Positions 53,165 to 63,715 of a stretch of DNA of 64,000 nucleotides are shown in pieces. The notes under the pieces are model-generated. The model did not search any database. It was not told the DNA's origin and saw nothing but the letters and a program-made list of their open reading frames with translations. How positions within the stretch are numbered: the stretch's first letter is position 1; every line of letters starts with the position of its first letter. The position numbers and the translations under genes were made by a program. Where the stretch lies: assembly GCA_946894095.1 (NCBI GenBank), contig OX335665.1:6396001-6460000 (forward strand), read 5' to 3'. The DNA comes from Incurvaria masculella. Lineage: Eukaryota; Arthropoda; Insecta; Lepidoptera; Incurvariidae.

Positions 53165-53750
53165 AAATAAGAACCCACCGATTCTCTAGATCCTTTATAT
53201 ACAGGGTCTGTAAACAATGGAATGAACTCCCATCGAAATGAGTTAACGTTAACCGTTGGATACCCTAAGGCCCATAATCCACCAAAGCGGAGCTGGGCAG
53301 AGCGGACAGGAGCGGAGATAACTAGCGGGTTGGGTTTATCCACCGAAGCTGAGCGGAGACGTGTGCTGGCTAGAGCGGAGCTGTGGGCGGCGGCGAGCGA
53401 GATGGGGCCAGCTTGCTGCGCGTTCCGATTTGAACTGTAAACGATAACACTGCTAAAAGCGTATACAAGCGTCCCGATTCTGATTTCACGCTCAAAGCAG
53501 TAATCATTACAAACCATTCGGACCGTTTGTGTGCACGCTTACGGAAGGAAAACAACAAACATTGAACAAATGACGTTAAGGTCGGCCCGTAAGCATCAGA
53601 AAATTTCGCCTCCCATACAAACATAGTTTACTAATAATTTGAAAACCACTGTTTCAACTTACTTGATATTTGGTATCTAATATTAGGCTACAAATATCTG
53701 TGTCTGCATGTCTTTGTTTTTTCGGTAAATGTATTCTGGGTCAAACCCAC
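53165..53750. repeat. Mosaic of repeat fragments
   Basis: 53165-53240 is a retroelement tail fragment like 44685-44740. 53413-53578 is a family-E fragment matching the palindrome arms ('tgcgcgttccgatttgaact', 'acactgctaaaagc'). 53579-53750 is a truncated family-C MITE, starting after TTAA. No gene. Confidence 0.65.
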
Positions 53751-54435
53751 CAGAGCCAGGTGCCGTCAGAATATTTTAGATTGTTATGATTTGAGTTGTA
53801 CAGGTATGGAAACTGTTAGTTTTATATTTCAAATGTATAAATTTTAACAGCGACATCTACATGAGCAGAAAGGAAAACATAAGTCTGTAAAAACTATGTG
53901 CATTGGCTCTATTCATGTCTTGCTGCTTTTGGTGTTATTTTGTGTACCAGTGTTAGTGTGGATTGAATAAGTGTGCGACTACGGTAGGGTCGATAGCCAT
54001 TTTGTATAACATATGTGTGAAGAATCAACCGTGAAGCAAGGAAACATTAATTAAAGAAATAAAGCTGCTTTGTATTGTATTATTTGCACCTTTTACGATT
54101 GAGGGAGTATGTGTGACAGTTGGGCGCCATTCGTAGCTATTTATGCTATAACTCCTTAGAAATATGAAGTTACATGCTATAACATCACTGTAGAGGCGAG
54201 TACATTAAGCAGGGGGACACTCGGTAAGAACAATTGTTCTTTTGCGATATATTATGCGCACAGAAAGGGCCCAGATCGTAGTTTTACAAAATTTTAATAC
54301 ATTGCATATATTAAAATGTGACGAATATCAATGAGAAGAAAATGAAGAGAAACAAATAACTGAAGAGCAACAGAAACTGAAAACTGGCGAATTGTCTTGA
54401 TTTCAAGACATAGGCCGCAGGAAAAAAAAAACATC
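53751..54435. other. Intergenic; SINE tail only
   Basis: 54014-54060 is the complement of the tRNA-like SINE 3' region ('gtgaagcaaggaaacattaa'). Nothing else is recognised. Confidence 0.45.
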
Positions 54436-55350
54436 TAACACTTTTTGCTGCCCTGGTACTTTTTGCCGAAATTTCAATATTATTAAAATTCTATAGAAAT
54501 TCAGGAAGATCCTAAAAATAAAACAAAAGCTGCATGGTCACACAAATGGGGCCCAGCCACAGATTAGTGTTACAACATTTTCAAACATCTAACAATTTCT
54601 GCTGCCCTGGTGCTTTTGCCGATATTTCAATATTATTAAAATTCCATAGACATTCAGGAGGATCCTAAAAATAAAACAAAAGCTGCATGGTCACACAAAT
54701 GGGGCCCAGCCACAGATTAGTGTTACAACATTTTAAAACATCTAACAATTTCTGCTGCCCTGGTGCTTTTGCCGATATTTCAATATTATTAAAATTCTAT
54801 AGAAATTCAGGAAGATCCTAAAAATAAAACAAAAGCTGCATGGTCACACAAATGGGGCCCAGCCACAGATTAGTGTTACAACATTTTAAAACATCTAACA
54901 ATTTCTGCTGCCCTGGTGCTTTTGCCGATATTTCAATATTATTAAAATTCCATAGACATTCAGGAGGATCCTAAAAATAAAACAAAAGCTGCATGGTCAC
55001 ACAAATGGGGCCCAGCCACAGATTAGTGTTACAACATTTTAAAACATCTAACAATTTCTGCTGCCCTGGTGCTTTTGCCGATATTTCAATATTATTAAAA
55101 TTCCATAGACATTCAGGAGGATCCTAAAAATAAAACAAAAGCTGCATGGTCACACAAATGGGGCCCAGCCACAGATTAGTGTTACAACATTTTAAAACAT
55201 CTAACAATTTCTGCTGCCCTGGTGCTTTTGCCGATATTTCAATATTATTAAAATTCCATAGACATTCAGGAGGATCCTAAAAATAAAACAAAAGCTGCAT
55301 GGTCACACAAATGGGGCCCAGCCACAGATTTGTGTTACATTTTTACTAAC
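54436..55350 (+). repeat. 153-bp tandem repeat, six units
   Basis: Units start 'ctaacaatttctgctgccct' and end 'agtgttacaacattttaaaa' plus 'cat'. The four inner units are nearly identical; the first ('ctaacactttttgctgccct') and last are the most diverged, the usual result of unequal exchange. Two subtypes ('ctatagaaattcaggaagat' and 'ccatagacattcaggaggat') alternate at the left end. No coding content. Confidence 0.9.
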
Positions 55351-55429
55351 AATTTATGAAGCCCTGGTACTTTCGTCAAGGTAAGTGTCAGTGCCACTGC
55401 CGGTTTGATAGTAAAATCGTCTAGCCCTC

Positions 55430-55830
55430 ATTCCTCAAACGTGCGATAAGAAACATAGTTCCAAAAAAGCTGCAACTTATTAGATGTAAAACGTTGATGA
55501 AGATTACAAATAGCCTAGGTGACAGCACGGAGCCCTGTGGAATACCAGTTCCAATCGGGAATTCGTCCGATTTCGCTCCATCAACTGCAAGGTGACATGA
55601 AGCTGGCGATCCATAAGCAAAGCTTGGGTGAAATGCCGGAGGACGGGAGATTGCTGAGAAGGCCCCGGTGCCAAACACGGTCAAAGGCTTTGGTTATGTA
55701 CCTCTGCCAGCGACTCCCTAAAATTGTCTATTCTCCTCCTCCAGAAGACCTTCTGTTGACCGTGCTTTTCGGAAACCATAGCGCTTGTCATTCATGAATT
55801 TGTTTGTTTCTAAGTACGATAGAAGCTGAT
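55430..55830 (-). mobile_element. Non-LTR reverse-transcriptase fragment, minus strand
   Basis: Minus-strand pieces include 'FMNDKRYGFRKARSTE', 'KAFDRVWHRGLLS' and 'GTGIPQGSVLSPRLFVIFIN', which are reverse-transcriptase motifs in correct order but in shifted frames. The YADD/FADD box is not present. Confidence 0.75.
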
Positions 55831-56238
55831 GAAGCTACGGGGTATGTGTAATTACAGTTTTTTAAACTTTTCTTTTAATATTACCATCAAATTGGTAAGC
55901 CAGTTTAAAAAAAAAAAAAGTATTTTCATTTCAACTTTATTGACATCCAGTAATAGTCGGCTCATCCAATAGTACAATATGATTAACTAGGAGAATAAAA
56001 TATTTTAAATTTACATCCAACACTTACATACAAACTAATAAACATTCACATTGTGATTACATACCTAACTAAATATGCAGTGTAATACTTTTGAATAATA
56101 AATAACATTAATGCTACTTAGGTACATAAGCTTGGTCTGTTTGACCGGAAAAAGATATGAAAATACAGGTTGGCGTAACGGCCACTACATTAATTTAACC
56201 AGCGTAATATTTTTCCGAGACAATTTTTTTTTTCTTAA

Positions 56239-56600
56239 GGATGTTCCGACCCATACAATGTTTTTTTTACACAGGACGCAAAAAGTATTGCACTTTAAGG
56301 CACGAATTCGTCAAAAATATTAAATATAGCCATAGTAGGTTGCAGCGAAAACATATTCACAATTTCAGGTTTAATGGTTTCGTTGTAATTGCCGATTAGA
56401 AGTTTTACACCGTTAGATGGCGCTGTTAAATAAAAATCGTATTTAAATAAATTGTAACAAAACCAATAATCCTGAAATTGTGAAATTGTTTTCGCTGCAA
56501 CTAATATGACTATATTCAACTTTTATTATTAATTCGTGGCTTAAAGTGCAATACTTTTTGCGTTATGTGTGCAAACAACTTTATATGGGTCGGAACAGCC
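56239..56600. mobile_element. TTAA-flanked foldback MITE, family D
   Basis: 362 bp flanked by TTAA (56235-56238, 56601-56604). Outer ends 'GGATGTTCCGACCCATA' and 'TATGGGTCGGAACAGCC'. Inner arms 'gcaaaaagtattgcacttta' / 'taaagtgcaatactttttgc' and 'ttcacaatttcagg' / 'cctgaaattgtg' pair strongly. Confidence 0.85.
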
Positions 56601-56604
56601 TTAA

Positions 56605-57222
56605 GTGTCTAGTTACCGAGATATACATTTTTGAAACATATGTTTTCGTCTAGTGTAATTTGACGCTACGTTGTAAGGAAGGTCTTGGCATGGAACCTAG
56701 ATCTCACGTGGCGAGTCGGGCTAATGTCACGACAGTACACACGACAGACAGATCCTTGTCCAAGTACATACAACGTTCTTATGGAACATTAGATTCGTTT
56801 TACACTAAACGATTGAATTACTTTGTATGGAAAGTCTAACTTTTTATTTAGGGGATATTCAGCAAAGAGTTTAAAACTTTTTTGTTTGTTTCAATCCCAT
56901 TTATCATTTCCCAAATTTAATGTACTGGACATAACGTCACCCTGTGTATGAAGAGGGTACATATTTTGCGTCGGCCCATACAAAAAGAGATGGTTTCTAC
57001 AGCGCAGATAAAAAAAAATACATGCATAAAATGGCATTTCCCACACAACTGACAGTTACTATGCCAACTTCCTGAGTCTTGTTTCTGCCTATATATAAAT
57101 ACAAACTGGCATATTACATCGCAGCGAAGCGAGACTTTTAGTTTGTTGTATGCCATCTGCTTGTAGAAGGTTCTCTAGTTCATTCCCTTTTAACGTTCTC
57201 GGTCGTAACAATAAACAATATG
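56605..57222. other. Intergenic, nothing recognised
   Basis: AT-rich without significant open frames or repeats known from elsewhere in the window. Confidence 0.4.
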
Positions 57223-58131
57223 AGGGGGCGTTCATTAGTTACGTGAGGCGTTTAAGGGGGAGGGGGTCGAGCCGATTCTCGACCCACGCTCACATGGGGG
57301 AGAGGGGGGGGGAGAATATTTATAGAAAAATATTTTTAAAATTTTAGACGGGCAGTTTCTTTTTTTTTTAATTGATTGGTGATCGCTGCGTTAATCACAT
57401 CCTCTGGAAATTTGCTCCATGCCTCTACTACTCAGTTACATATGTATATAGTTTTTACGAGTATTCTTTCTAGAGACTATGATCTTCAGTTTTAAGTTGT
57501 GGCGTCGAAGATGAAAATACTGGTTACGTGCAAATATTTCCATTAGTTCTGGGAATTCGTACTTCGAGGTAAGAATTTTGTAAACTTCGATTATCTATGA
57601 CGGTGCGGTCTCTCTTCGTAGTTCAGGTTATGTAGCTCAAGGGGGATCTTGGTGAATCTTCTTGTACTTCATTGCAAACCTAACGTTATTTATTTTTCCA
57701 CAAGAAACAGCGTAAAATTTCGCAAAAACTGGGCTAAATTAAGTAAAACACGTTTCTCACAAAATATAGAAGCGACCCCCGGAAATGTTTTGAAAATAAA
57801 CATGAGATTTAGAATACATCATTTTCATAATCATAATGTCATAGTTTGGAATATAAAATATTCATGTACAATAAAACTTATTTACTTTTGAGCAAAAATG
57901 ATGTATTCAAAATTTCATGTTTATTTTTACAAGCACACAGCGTTGCTATGGCGACGATTTATTTGAATTGTCATTTTAAAATATGTAAAGGTAGAAGGCC
58001 TGTTACAGTATGTTTACTAAAATACGCATTTTGAAAAATCTCAGTAGGGAAGGGAGGGGTTCGAGCCAAGACTCACAACATCGTCGTCGAAAAATCGCCA
58101 AAAACGCCTCACGTAATGAATGGACGCCCCT
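57223..58131. mobile_element. Element with long terminal inverted repeats
   Basis: Left end 'gggggcgttcattagttacg' then 'tgaggcg'; right end 'cgcctcacgtaatgaatgga' then 'cgcccc'. It is about 910 bp and contains a minus-strand CR1-like tail at 57380-57645 plus a hairpin around 57780-57930. No transposase. Its right edge is only 15 bp from the stop codon of the exon copy at 58146. Confidence 0.65.
57380..57645 (-). mobile_element. CR1-like element tail inside the inverted-repeat element
   Basis: The minus strand resembles 1140-1360 ('atatttgcacg', 'ttcatcttcga' equivalents, 'tttacaaaattct'). Heavily decayed. Confidence 0.6.
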
Positions 58132-58145
58132 AACGAAGGAAGTGT

Positions 58146-58318
58146 TCAGACATTGAACCGTGTCTCGCTGCCGTCGGCGAGCATGAGCGTGACGGAACGC
58201 GAGTTGGTCCACACGAGCCGCGCGAGCCGCGCCGGGTTGAGCCGCGCGACGTCCGCCATCGGCGCCGTGCTGTAGCACTTCACGCAACGCGTCTGCGACG
58301 CGCCCAGACCGAACATGC
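58146..58318 (-). CDS. Duplicate terminal exon of an unknown gene
   Basis: With acceptor 'ttggcag' and one base carried from an upstream exon, this encodes 'GMFGLGASQTRCVKCYSTAP' and continues to 'MLADGSETRFNV' and TGA at 58146-58148, about 57 residues. It is almost the same as the exon at 60682-60854; differences include Cys for Tyr in 'KxYSTAP' and 'SRSV' for 'ARTV'. Frame, stop and acceptor are intact. It may be an alternative last exon or the remains of a tandem gene copy. I cannot name the protein. GC content far exceeds the surroundings, as in the other real exons here. Confidence 0.65.
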
Positions 58319-59001
58319 CTGCCAATCAATATGAACTGTTAATCATTCGGCTAAAAAGTACGCTACTACAATGTTAACTCGCTCTTTTATGTTTAAATCA
58401 CAGATATTACTTGTAAGACAAAAAGTATAACTTCCAACCTTCAACTTGTACCTTGTAACTCGTAACTGAGTTATAACTGACACCTGTTAAGTTAACACTC
58501 AAGTATTTAAACCACTGTTCTCTTATTTATTTTATTAGGATTTTTTGTATGTACGTTACGTTTTTTTTATTGTATGTACACTCAATATGTTTATTGCCCT
58601 ATTGATGTAAACCTTCCATCACGGACCTTATGGTCTATAGTAATGGTTTGACCCAAAATGTTTAAGCTAAATTATACTTTATACATAATGTATGCGTGTT
58701 ATATTGGATACATAAATAAATAAATACAATAAAAAAACAACCTTCGATTTCAAAATTTATTATGCTACCCAATTCTAAAACGCACAAACATGTTTGCTAT
58801 ATAATTTATTTACTATCATATAGATAAATGCAAGGCATATCCGATATATATTTTATTATTTAATTCATATAAATGAACATGTAAAACAGCAATTAATCTA
58901 CGAAAAGAAATTTCCATTTTTGTAGTTACGATTTCTGTTATTTTTTGAGTCGGCGTCAGCCGGGCACGCGCTGCGCCAATCAAGAGAACCTAACCTAACC
59001 C
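58319..59001. other. Intron or intergenic, nothing recognised
   Basis: AT-rich; no open frame or known repeat apart from a short retroelement-like tail ('ggatacataaataaataaat') near 58710. Confidence 0.4.
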
Positions 59002-59324
59002 GCTGTAGTCAAAAATCTAACAAAAACCAAATAGATTATACATCTTGATTAAATTAGCTATGTCTGATGACTAATCTTTTTAAGATATTCTTACTTTATC
59101 ATTGCGTAATCCACCTCCAAAGTTATTGTATAAAACGCGCGAAAAATTCGAACTTTCGGACCATATAACTTAGAAACCAAACACAATTTTACAATGCCAA
59201 CGGTCATCAGACATCTAGTTCGATCAAATAAAGCTATTTTGAGCAAAATTTTGGACCTCTGACAAGAAATATGGGCGTGATCTTCTTTCCCCTTTTGTAT
59301 GGGGAGATGAGCGGGATGGGCCAC
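59002..59324. mobile_element. Truncated TTAA-MITE, family A copy 4
   Basis: It matches the copy at 14284-14806 in the same orientation from 'cgctgtagtcaaaaatctaa' to 'gggatgggccacc'. The other end is missing, and TTAA is not preserved on the remaining side. Confidence 0.75.
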
Positions 59325-59929
59325 CTTTTTTGGCCAACACAAAGTATGAAACAAAATATTATAGGTTATGTTTTTGTGATATTTTCTTTCCCACTTTTGG
59401 TTAGCAATTACAAACAATGAATTTTCAGAATAACACGGAGAAAATTGAGTAATTTCCATTAAAAAGATTGAGTAAATAAAATTTTCGAATCCATTCTGTT
59501 TTATTTTGTCTGATAACTGACAGCTTTGGCAGACATTTTAAGTGACCTCGCTTAGACGCCATTTGTAGTGATAATAAGCAGTTTTCTTCCCAATTCGAAC
59601 ATGAATGTGAACGCAAAGGACAAAACTTTGTATAACTATTCAGAGGATGATCTGGGTTTATTAATAAACGGGGTTCATATATACATTGATATGATAAAGG
59701 AAACGGAGCTTACGCAAACAATTTTGAAAGAAAGATAAGATAACTTTTAAATACCTTTCTTAAACCTGACGTTTCGAAAGGATTTGCATACAATCGTGGT
59801 CACGGGAGAACTGAAGGTATTTAAAAGTTATCTTTCTTTCAAAACTGTTCGCGTAAGCCCCGCTTAAGTACATTAATAATGTGTGAAAAATGCAAAAGCT
59901 TAAGATTTATGAAAGGAAACGGAGTTGAA
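59325..59929. other. Intron or intergenic with one hairpin
   Basis: 59712-59862 folds back ('ttacgcaaacaattttgaaa' against 'tttcaaaactgttcgcgtaa'). A 45-codon frame at 59601-59738 runs into this hairpin and is not called as a gene. Confidence 0.45.
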
Positions 59930-60636
59930 AAAAATACATACAAGTGGGAACCACACATCATTGAAATTGTAAAGAGAGCAAATTCACTTCTCTATATGGT
60001 TAGGAAGTCTTTTTCACACATCACAGCAGAAGTATTAGTAGTATAGAAGTATAGTTAAACTCTACAAAGCATATGTACGTCCTCTCCTAGAGTACGCATA
60101 CCAAGTCTGGAACCCATACTTCAAGAAGGATGTTGAATTGCTAGAAAGAGTACAGAGAAGAGCCACTAAGATGGTGTGGCCTCTCAGGAATAAGCAATAC
60201 GAGATTCGATTAGAGGCCCTGTGCCTTAACTCACTAGAGGAGCGAAGAAAGCGAGGCGACTTAATTGAAACCTTCAAAATATTAAATGGACATTATGACG
60301 TACCTAACCTAAAAGCTATGTATTCCCTCAACACTGACCAAAGACTTCGTGGACATTCTCTGAAACTCAATCATAATAGCTTCAATTCCAACCCGAGGAA
60401 ACACTTTCTGTCAAACCGTGTTGTGGAAGACTGGAACAAGCTGCCGGAGGAAGTCATAAGTGCTATCTCAGTGAACAATTTCAAAAACAATTTGGAAAAT
60501 CATGTAAAAAATATAAAAAAACCATTCGTATTATGAACACTTAATATAAAAATAAAATAAAAACCATGTGCACTCAATCAGTGAAGTACACGCATCAGCT
60601 TGCAGCTGCTAGTGTATATAATAATAATAATAATCG
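59930..60636 (+). mobile_element. CR1-like element tail (longer copy)
   Basis: The tail 'KMVWPLRNKQYEIRLEALCL', 'RRKRGDLIETFKIL', 'LRGHSLKLNHNSF', 'LSNRVVEDWNKLPEEVISAI' is open at 60138-60536. The 3' UTR ends 'catcagcttgcagctgctag' and (AAT)n. The copy at 63305-63715 is the same subfamily. It ends 45 bp from the terminal exon at 60682, antisense to that gene. Confidence 0.87.
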
Positions 60637-60681
60637 TTAAAAAATATCACCTCCATCTCGATTCTCTTACCGACCGCCCGC

Positions 60682-60854
60682 CTACACGTTGAAGCGGGTC
60701 TCGCTGCCGTCGGCCAGCATGAGCGTGACGGTGCGCGCGTTCGTCCACACGAGCCGCGCCAGCCGCGCCGGGTTGAGCCGCGCGACGTCCGCCATCGGCG
60801 CCGTGCTGTAGTACTTGACGCAGCGCGTCTGCGACGCGCCCAGACCGAACATGC
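60682..60854 (-). CDS. Terminal exon of an unidentified minus-strand gene
   Basis: Acceptor 'gctgcgcag', then about 57 codons ('GMFGLGASQTRCVKYYSTAP', 'MADVARLNPARLARLVWTN', 'TVTLMLADGSETRFNV') and TAG at 60682-60684. High GC content and a near-perfect second copy at 58146-58318 show that it is protein-coding. I do not recognise the family. The Arg/Ala-rich middle and the beta-strand-like ending ('ARTVTLMLADGSETRFNV') give no safe function. Upstream exons should lie beyond 61000 on the minus strand; I could not find one before the window ends. Confidence 0.65.
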
Positions 60855-61045
60855 CTGCGCAGCACCCGGTCAGGCCACGGCAAGCGAAGCGGGCGGGCGC
60901 CGCTTTACGGTCCGCTCGGACGCCGGATGAACGTTCACCCCTCCTCGCCCTAACGCGTTTTGAAGTGAAGCTTCTTACGGATGTTTCGGGTGATGGACGT
61001 TTGGGATGGTACATTTGAGATTACCGCGGTCGTTAAACATGTTCG

Positions 61046-61210
61046 AAAAATGTTACGGCTTTTCACGCGGCGGGAGGAGACATTCTCCGACGTTGCGAGC
61101 TGATGACTCAGTCATCTGCTGCGTACGAACGTGACGGATGCCTCCTTGACAATCGGCTCGAAACGTCGGAGAATGTCTCCTCCCGCCGCGTGAAAAGCCG
61201 TAGCATTTTT
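61046..61210. mobile_element. Near-perfect hairpin MITE
   Basis: Left arm 'tgttacggcttttcacgcgg' with 'cgggaggagacattctccga' pairs with 'tcggagaatgtctcctcccg' and 'ccgcgtgaaaagccgtagca'. The loop is about 65 bases. A related half-copy occurs near 1552-1600 ('gggaggagactttctccaaa'). Confidence 0.85.
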
Positions 61211-61395
61211 TAAGCATATTTGGGATGGTTATCTAACTCAGAAACGTCATGAAACGCAAAGGACAATGGCCAATCTTCTATGGGCGAGAAACCAAATAGG
61301 TGCCAACTTGAATGCAATACCTGGTTATCTAATTCCAAAAATGAAATTCTGCTTTACATGTATAGACAGTTTTGTATCAATAATGTTTTTTTTGT

Positions 61396-61790
61396 ATGTT
61401 TAATCATGCGATAAGTCATTTGACTATAAGCAGATGCGATGTGTGTTAAGTTGGCATGAAGAGTAGGATTTCCCAGTGGAAATCTCTCTATTATTTATTT
61501 ACATAGCTTTTTAGAAGCTATGATTTTGGAGAATTTCGCGCCTTTTAAGGCGGTCAATTGTATGTGCCAGAGTATTGTTAGCTTTGCAGCCAGTGGATTA
61601 GGGTGGATTTTCAGTCTATTCTGGTATTTCTCGTAGCAAGTTTTGATTTCGTCCTTGACTGTGTGAATGTGGAGGTATTCATGAACTTCTGAGTTTCGAA
61701 AAAAACCAGGGTGCATTGGAGATTTGCTTCAGGATGTAGTTCTGAGTTCTTTGGATTATACTTATGTTTGAGTCGCTTTTTTATCGCAGG
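61396..61790 (-). mobile_element. Jockey-like element tail, minus strand
   Basis: The frame 61716-61495 encodes 'NSEVHEYLHIHTVKDEI' and 'YQNRLKIHPNPLAAKL', the same C-terminus as at 51359-51634. A 3' UTR shared with 51736-51960 follows to the left. Confidence 0.75.
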
Positions 61791-62385
61791 GAACTGTATA
61801 TATAAATGAAACTCTAAATGAAATTACCCAGACTAATTGCTGGGCCTTAATTTAAATAAAAATGGTGGTCACATCAAACACAGATGGCGTCTTCAGGAGA
61901 AAACGAAACCATTCAATTTCCATCTCTATTATTTATTTATCAGACAAACTTAACAGCTTATGGTTACATTATTACAGGTAACCGACGATGGTAAACATGC
62001 TGCGCAAAAAAGAAGGATCATGTGTAATATCATCCATCTGTCGGTAATGTGCGTTAGTTAACCTGTTGATGTGATGGGCGCTTGGCAAAATTGGAAGTCA
62101 AAATGCAACCATTTATTTGTTCTTGATTGCGACTCTCCGAAAACTAGCTACTAACACGAAAATGTCTTTTAATATTTTAAAATTCGAACCACGTTCACAC
62201 TTTCTTGTTGCTTCGAACTCAAAACTTCCATTACAAAATCCCAGTTCATTTTCAATTGATCCCATTTCTTACATCACTAGTGATAATGTGATTTCACTAG
62301 TATTAGATTAGGTTAGGTTATTTAAGATTTGGTTAAGTAAATATACTTTTTCGTATTAAGCAGGAACATCACTTATTCCAAGGAA
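61791..62385. other. Intergenic or intron, nothing recognised
   Basis: No gene or repeat family identified; a short frame at 62117-62311 has no recognised domain. Confidence 0.4.
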
Positions 62386-62545
62386 TGTAATATGTATGCA
62401 TGTATTAGCGACCGTTAAACAAGGACACATTTATTAAAGAAAGAGCCCTGTAAAAAGAACTACTTTCCGAAAATAATGCAAGACTGGATGCGAACCATCA
62501 AAACATACAGCAACAATACCGCTTGGTATTTTTTGCTGGAAGATT
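62386..62545 (-). repeat. tRNA-like SINE, copy 2
   Basis: The minus strand reads a B-box-like 'GGTTCGCATCC' followed by 'agtcttgcattattttcgga', 'aagtagttctttttacaggg' and 'tccttgtttaacggtcgc', in register with the copy at 11446-11680. The A-box half is diverged. Confidence 0.65.
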
Positions 62546-63304
62546 AGGTTAGGTATGGTAAGGTGTATAGAAATAAATCGAGACAATCCTGAATAATCCT
62601 GGAGACTGTAATGTCTGGTTTGGCAAATTCCCTGCAACATATCTACCGAAAAATAAGTGTTGACGTAGAGGAGGGGTGAACGCATTTTCGTCTTATAACG
62701 TATATTTTCATCGAGCCGTCCAAACTCATATGATTACAAATATATCTCAAAACTATTAACAGACCAAAAGCGGGACCTCTGTAAGCACAGTGAAGTAAAT
62801 TTAGCGTAAAAACAAAACATTGACCATGGCTTCAACAAGGCTGGACAATATACGTTCACGCATAAACATACATTACGTATAAGCAACATTTACTTTTGCG
62901 TTCTAAGACCCGAAGCAGTTTTGAGAAAGCAGAATTTTATTACTCAGCGATCTATTTCTATTTTTGAAAAAACCTTTTAGATCCTTTAAGACTCTAATGT
63001 CAAAATGATGGAACATATTTTCCAGACTTGTCTAGCTATGTTCTCATAAACTTTACATTGTTAATAAAAAAAACAGTTTTAAAAATATCATATTTTCATC
63101 TTAGGATTTTTGTTTTATAAAATACACAAAAAAAGCAACATTGACTGAGTATTTATACACAAAAATATTACAATGGTGTTATAACAAATGCACAAGAAAC
63201 TCCAAAACAAAGACAAGCTCTGCTTTTAAAGTTCACAAAAAACGACAATTCTCCTAAAAAACTATAGGTCGGTACTACTATACCTCAGATAAAAAAGGAA
63301 GAAG
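62546..63304. other. AT-rich, nothing recognised
   Basis: No open frame, repeat family or RNA signal that I can support. Confidence 0.4.
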
Positions 63305-63715
63305 ACGTGCCATCTACCCTACTTCACTAGAGGAGCGAAGACAGCGAGGCGACTTAATTGAAACCTACAAAATATTAAATGAACATTATAACGTACCTAA
63401 CCTAAACGCTATGTATTCCCTGAACACTGACCAAAGACTTCGTGGACATTCTCTGAAACTCAATCATAATAGCTTCAATTCCAACCCGAGGAAACACTTT
63501 CTGTCAAACCGTGTTGTGGAAGACTGGAACAAGCTGCCGGAGGAAGTCATAAGTGCTAGCTCAGTGAACAGTTTCAGAACAATTTGGACAATTATTGAAA
63601 AAATATTAAGAAAACTATTCGTATTACGGATACTTAAAATAAAAAAAAAACAATGTGCACTCAATCAGTGAAGTACACGCATCAGCTTGCAGCTGCTAGT
63701 GTATATAATAATAAT
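63305..63715 (+). mobile_element. CR1-like element tail (short copy)
   Basis: Almost identical to 60225-60620: 'RRQRGDLIETYKIL', 'LRGHSLKLNHNSF', 'LSNRVVEDWNKLPEEVISAS', then 'catcagcttgcagctgctag' and (AAT)n. Close similarity of the two copies implies recent activity. Confidence 0.85.

Noticed and set aside
54436..55350. CRISPR array or duplicated gene
   Set aside because: Contiguous 153-bp repeats without spacers or open frames.
59601..59738. 45-codon ORF starting MNVNAKDKTLYNY
   Set aside because: Its end lies in a hairpin repeat; too short to support without transcript evidence.
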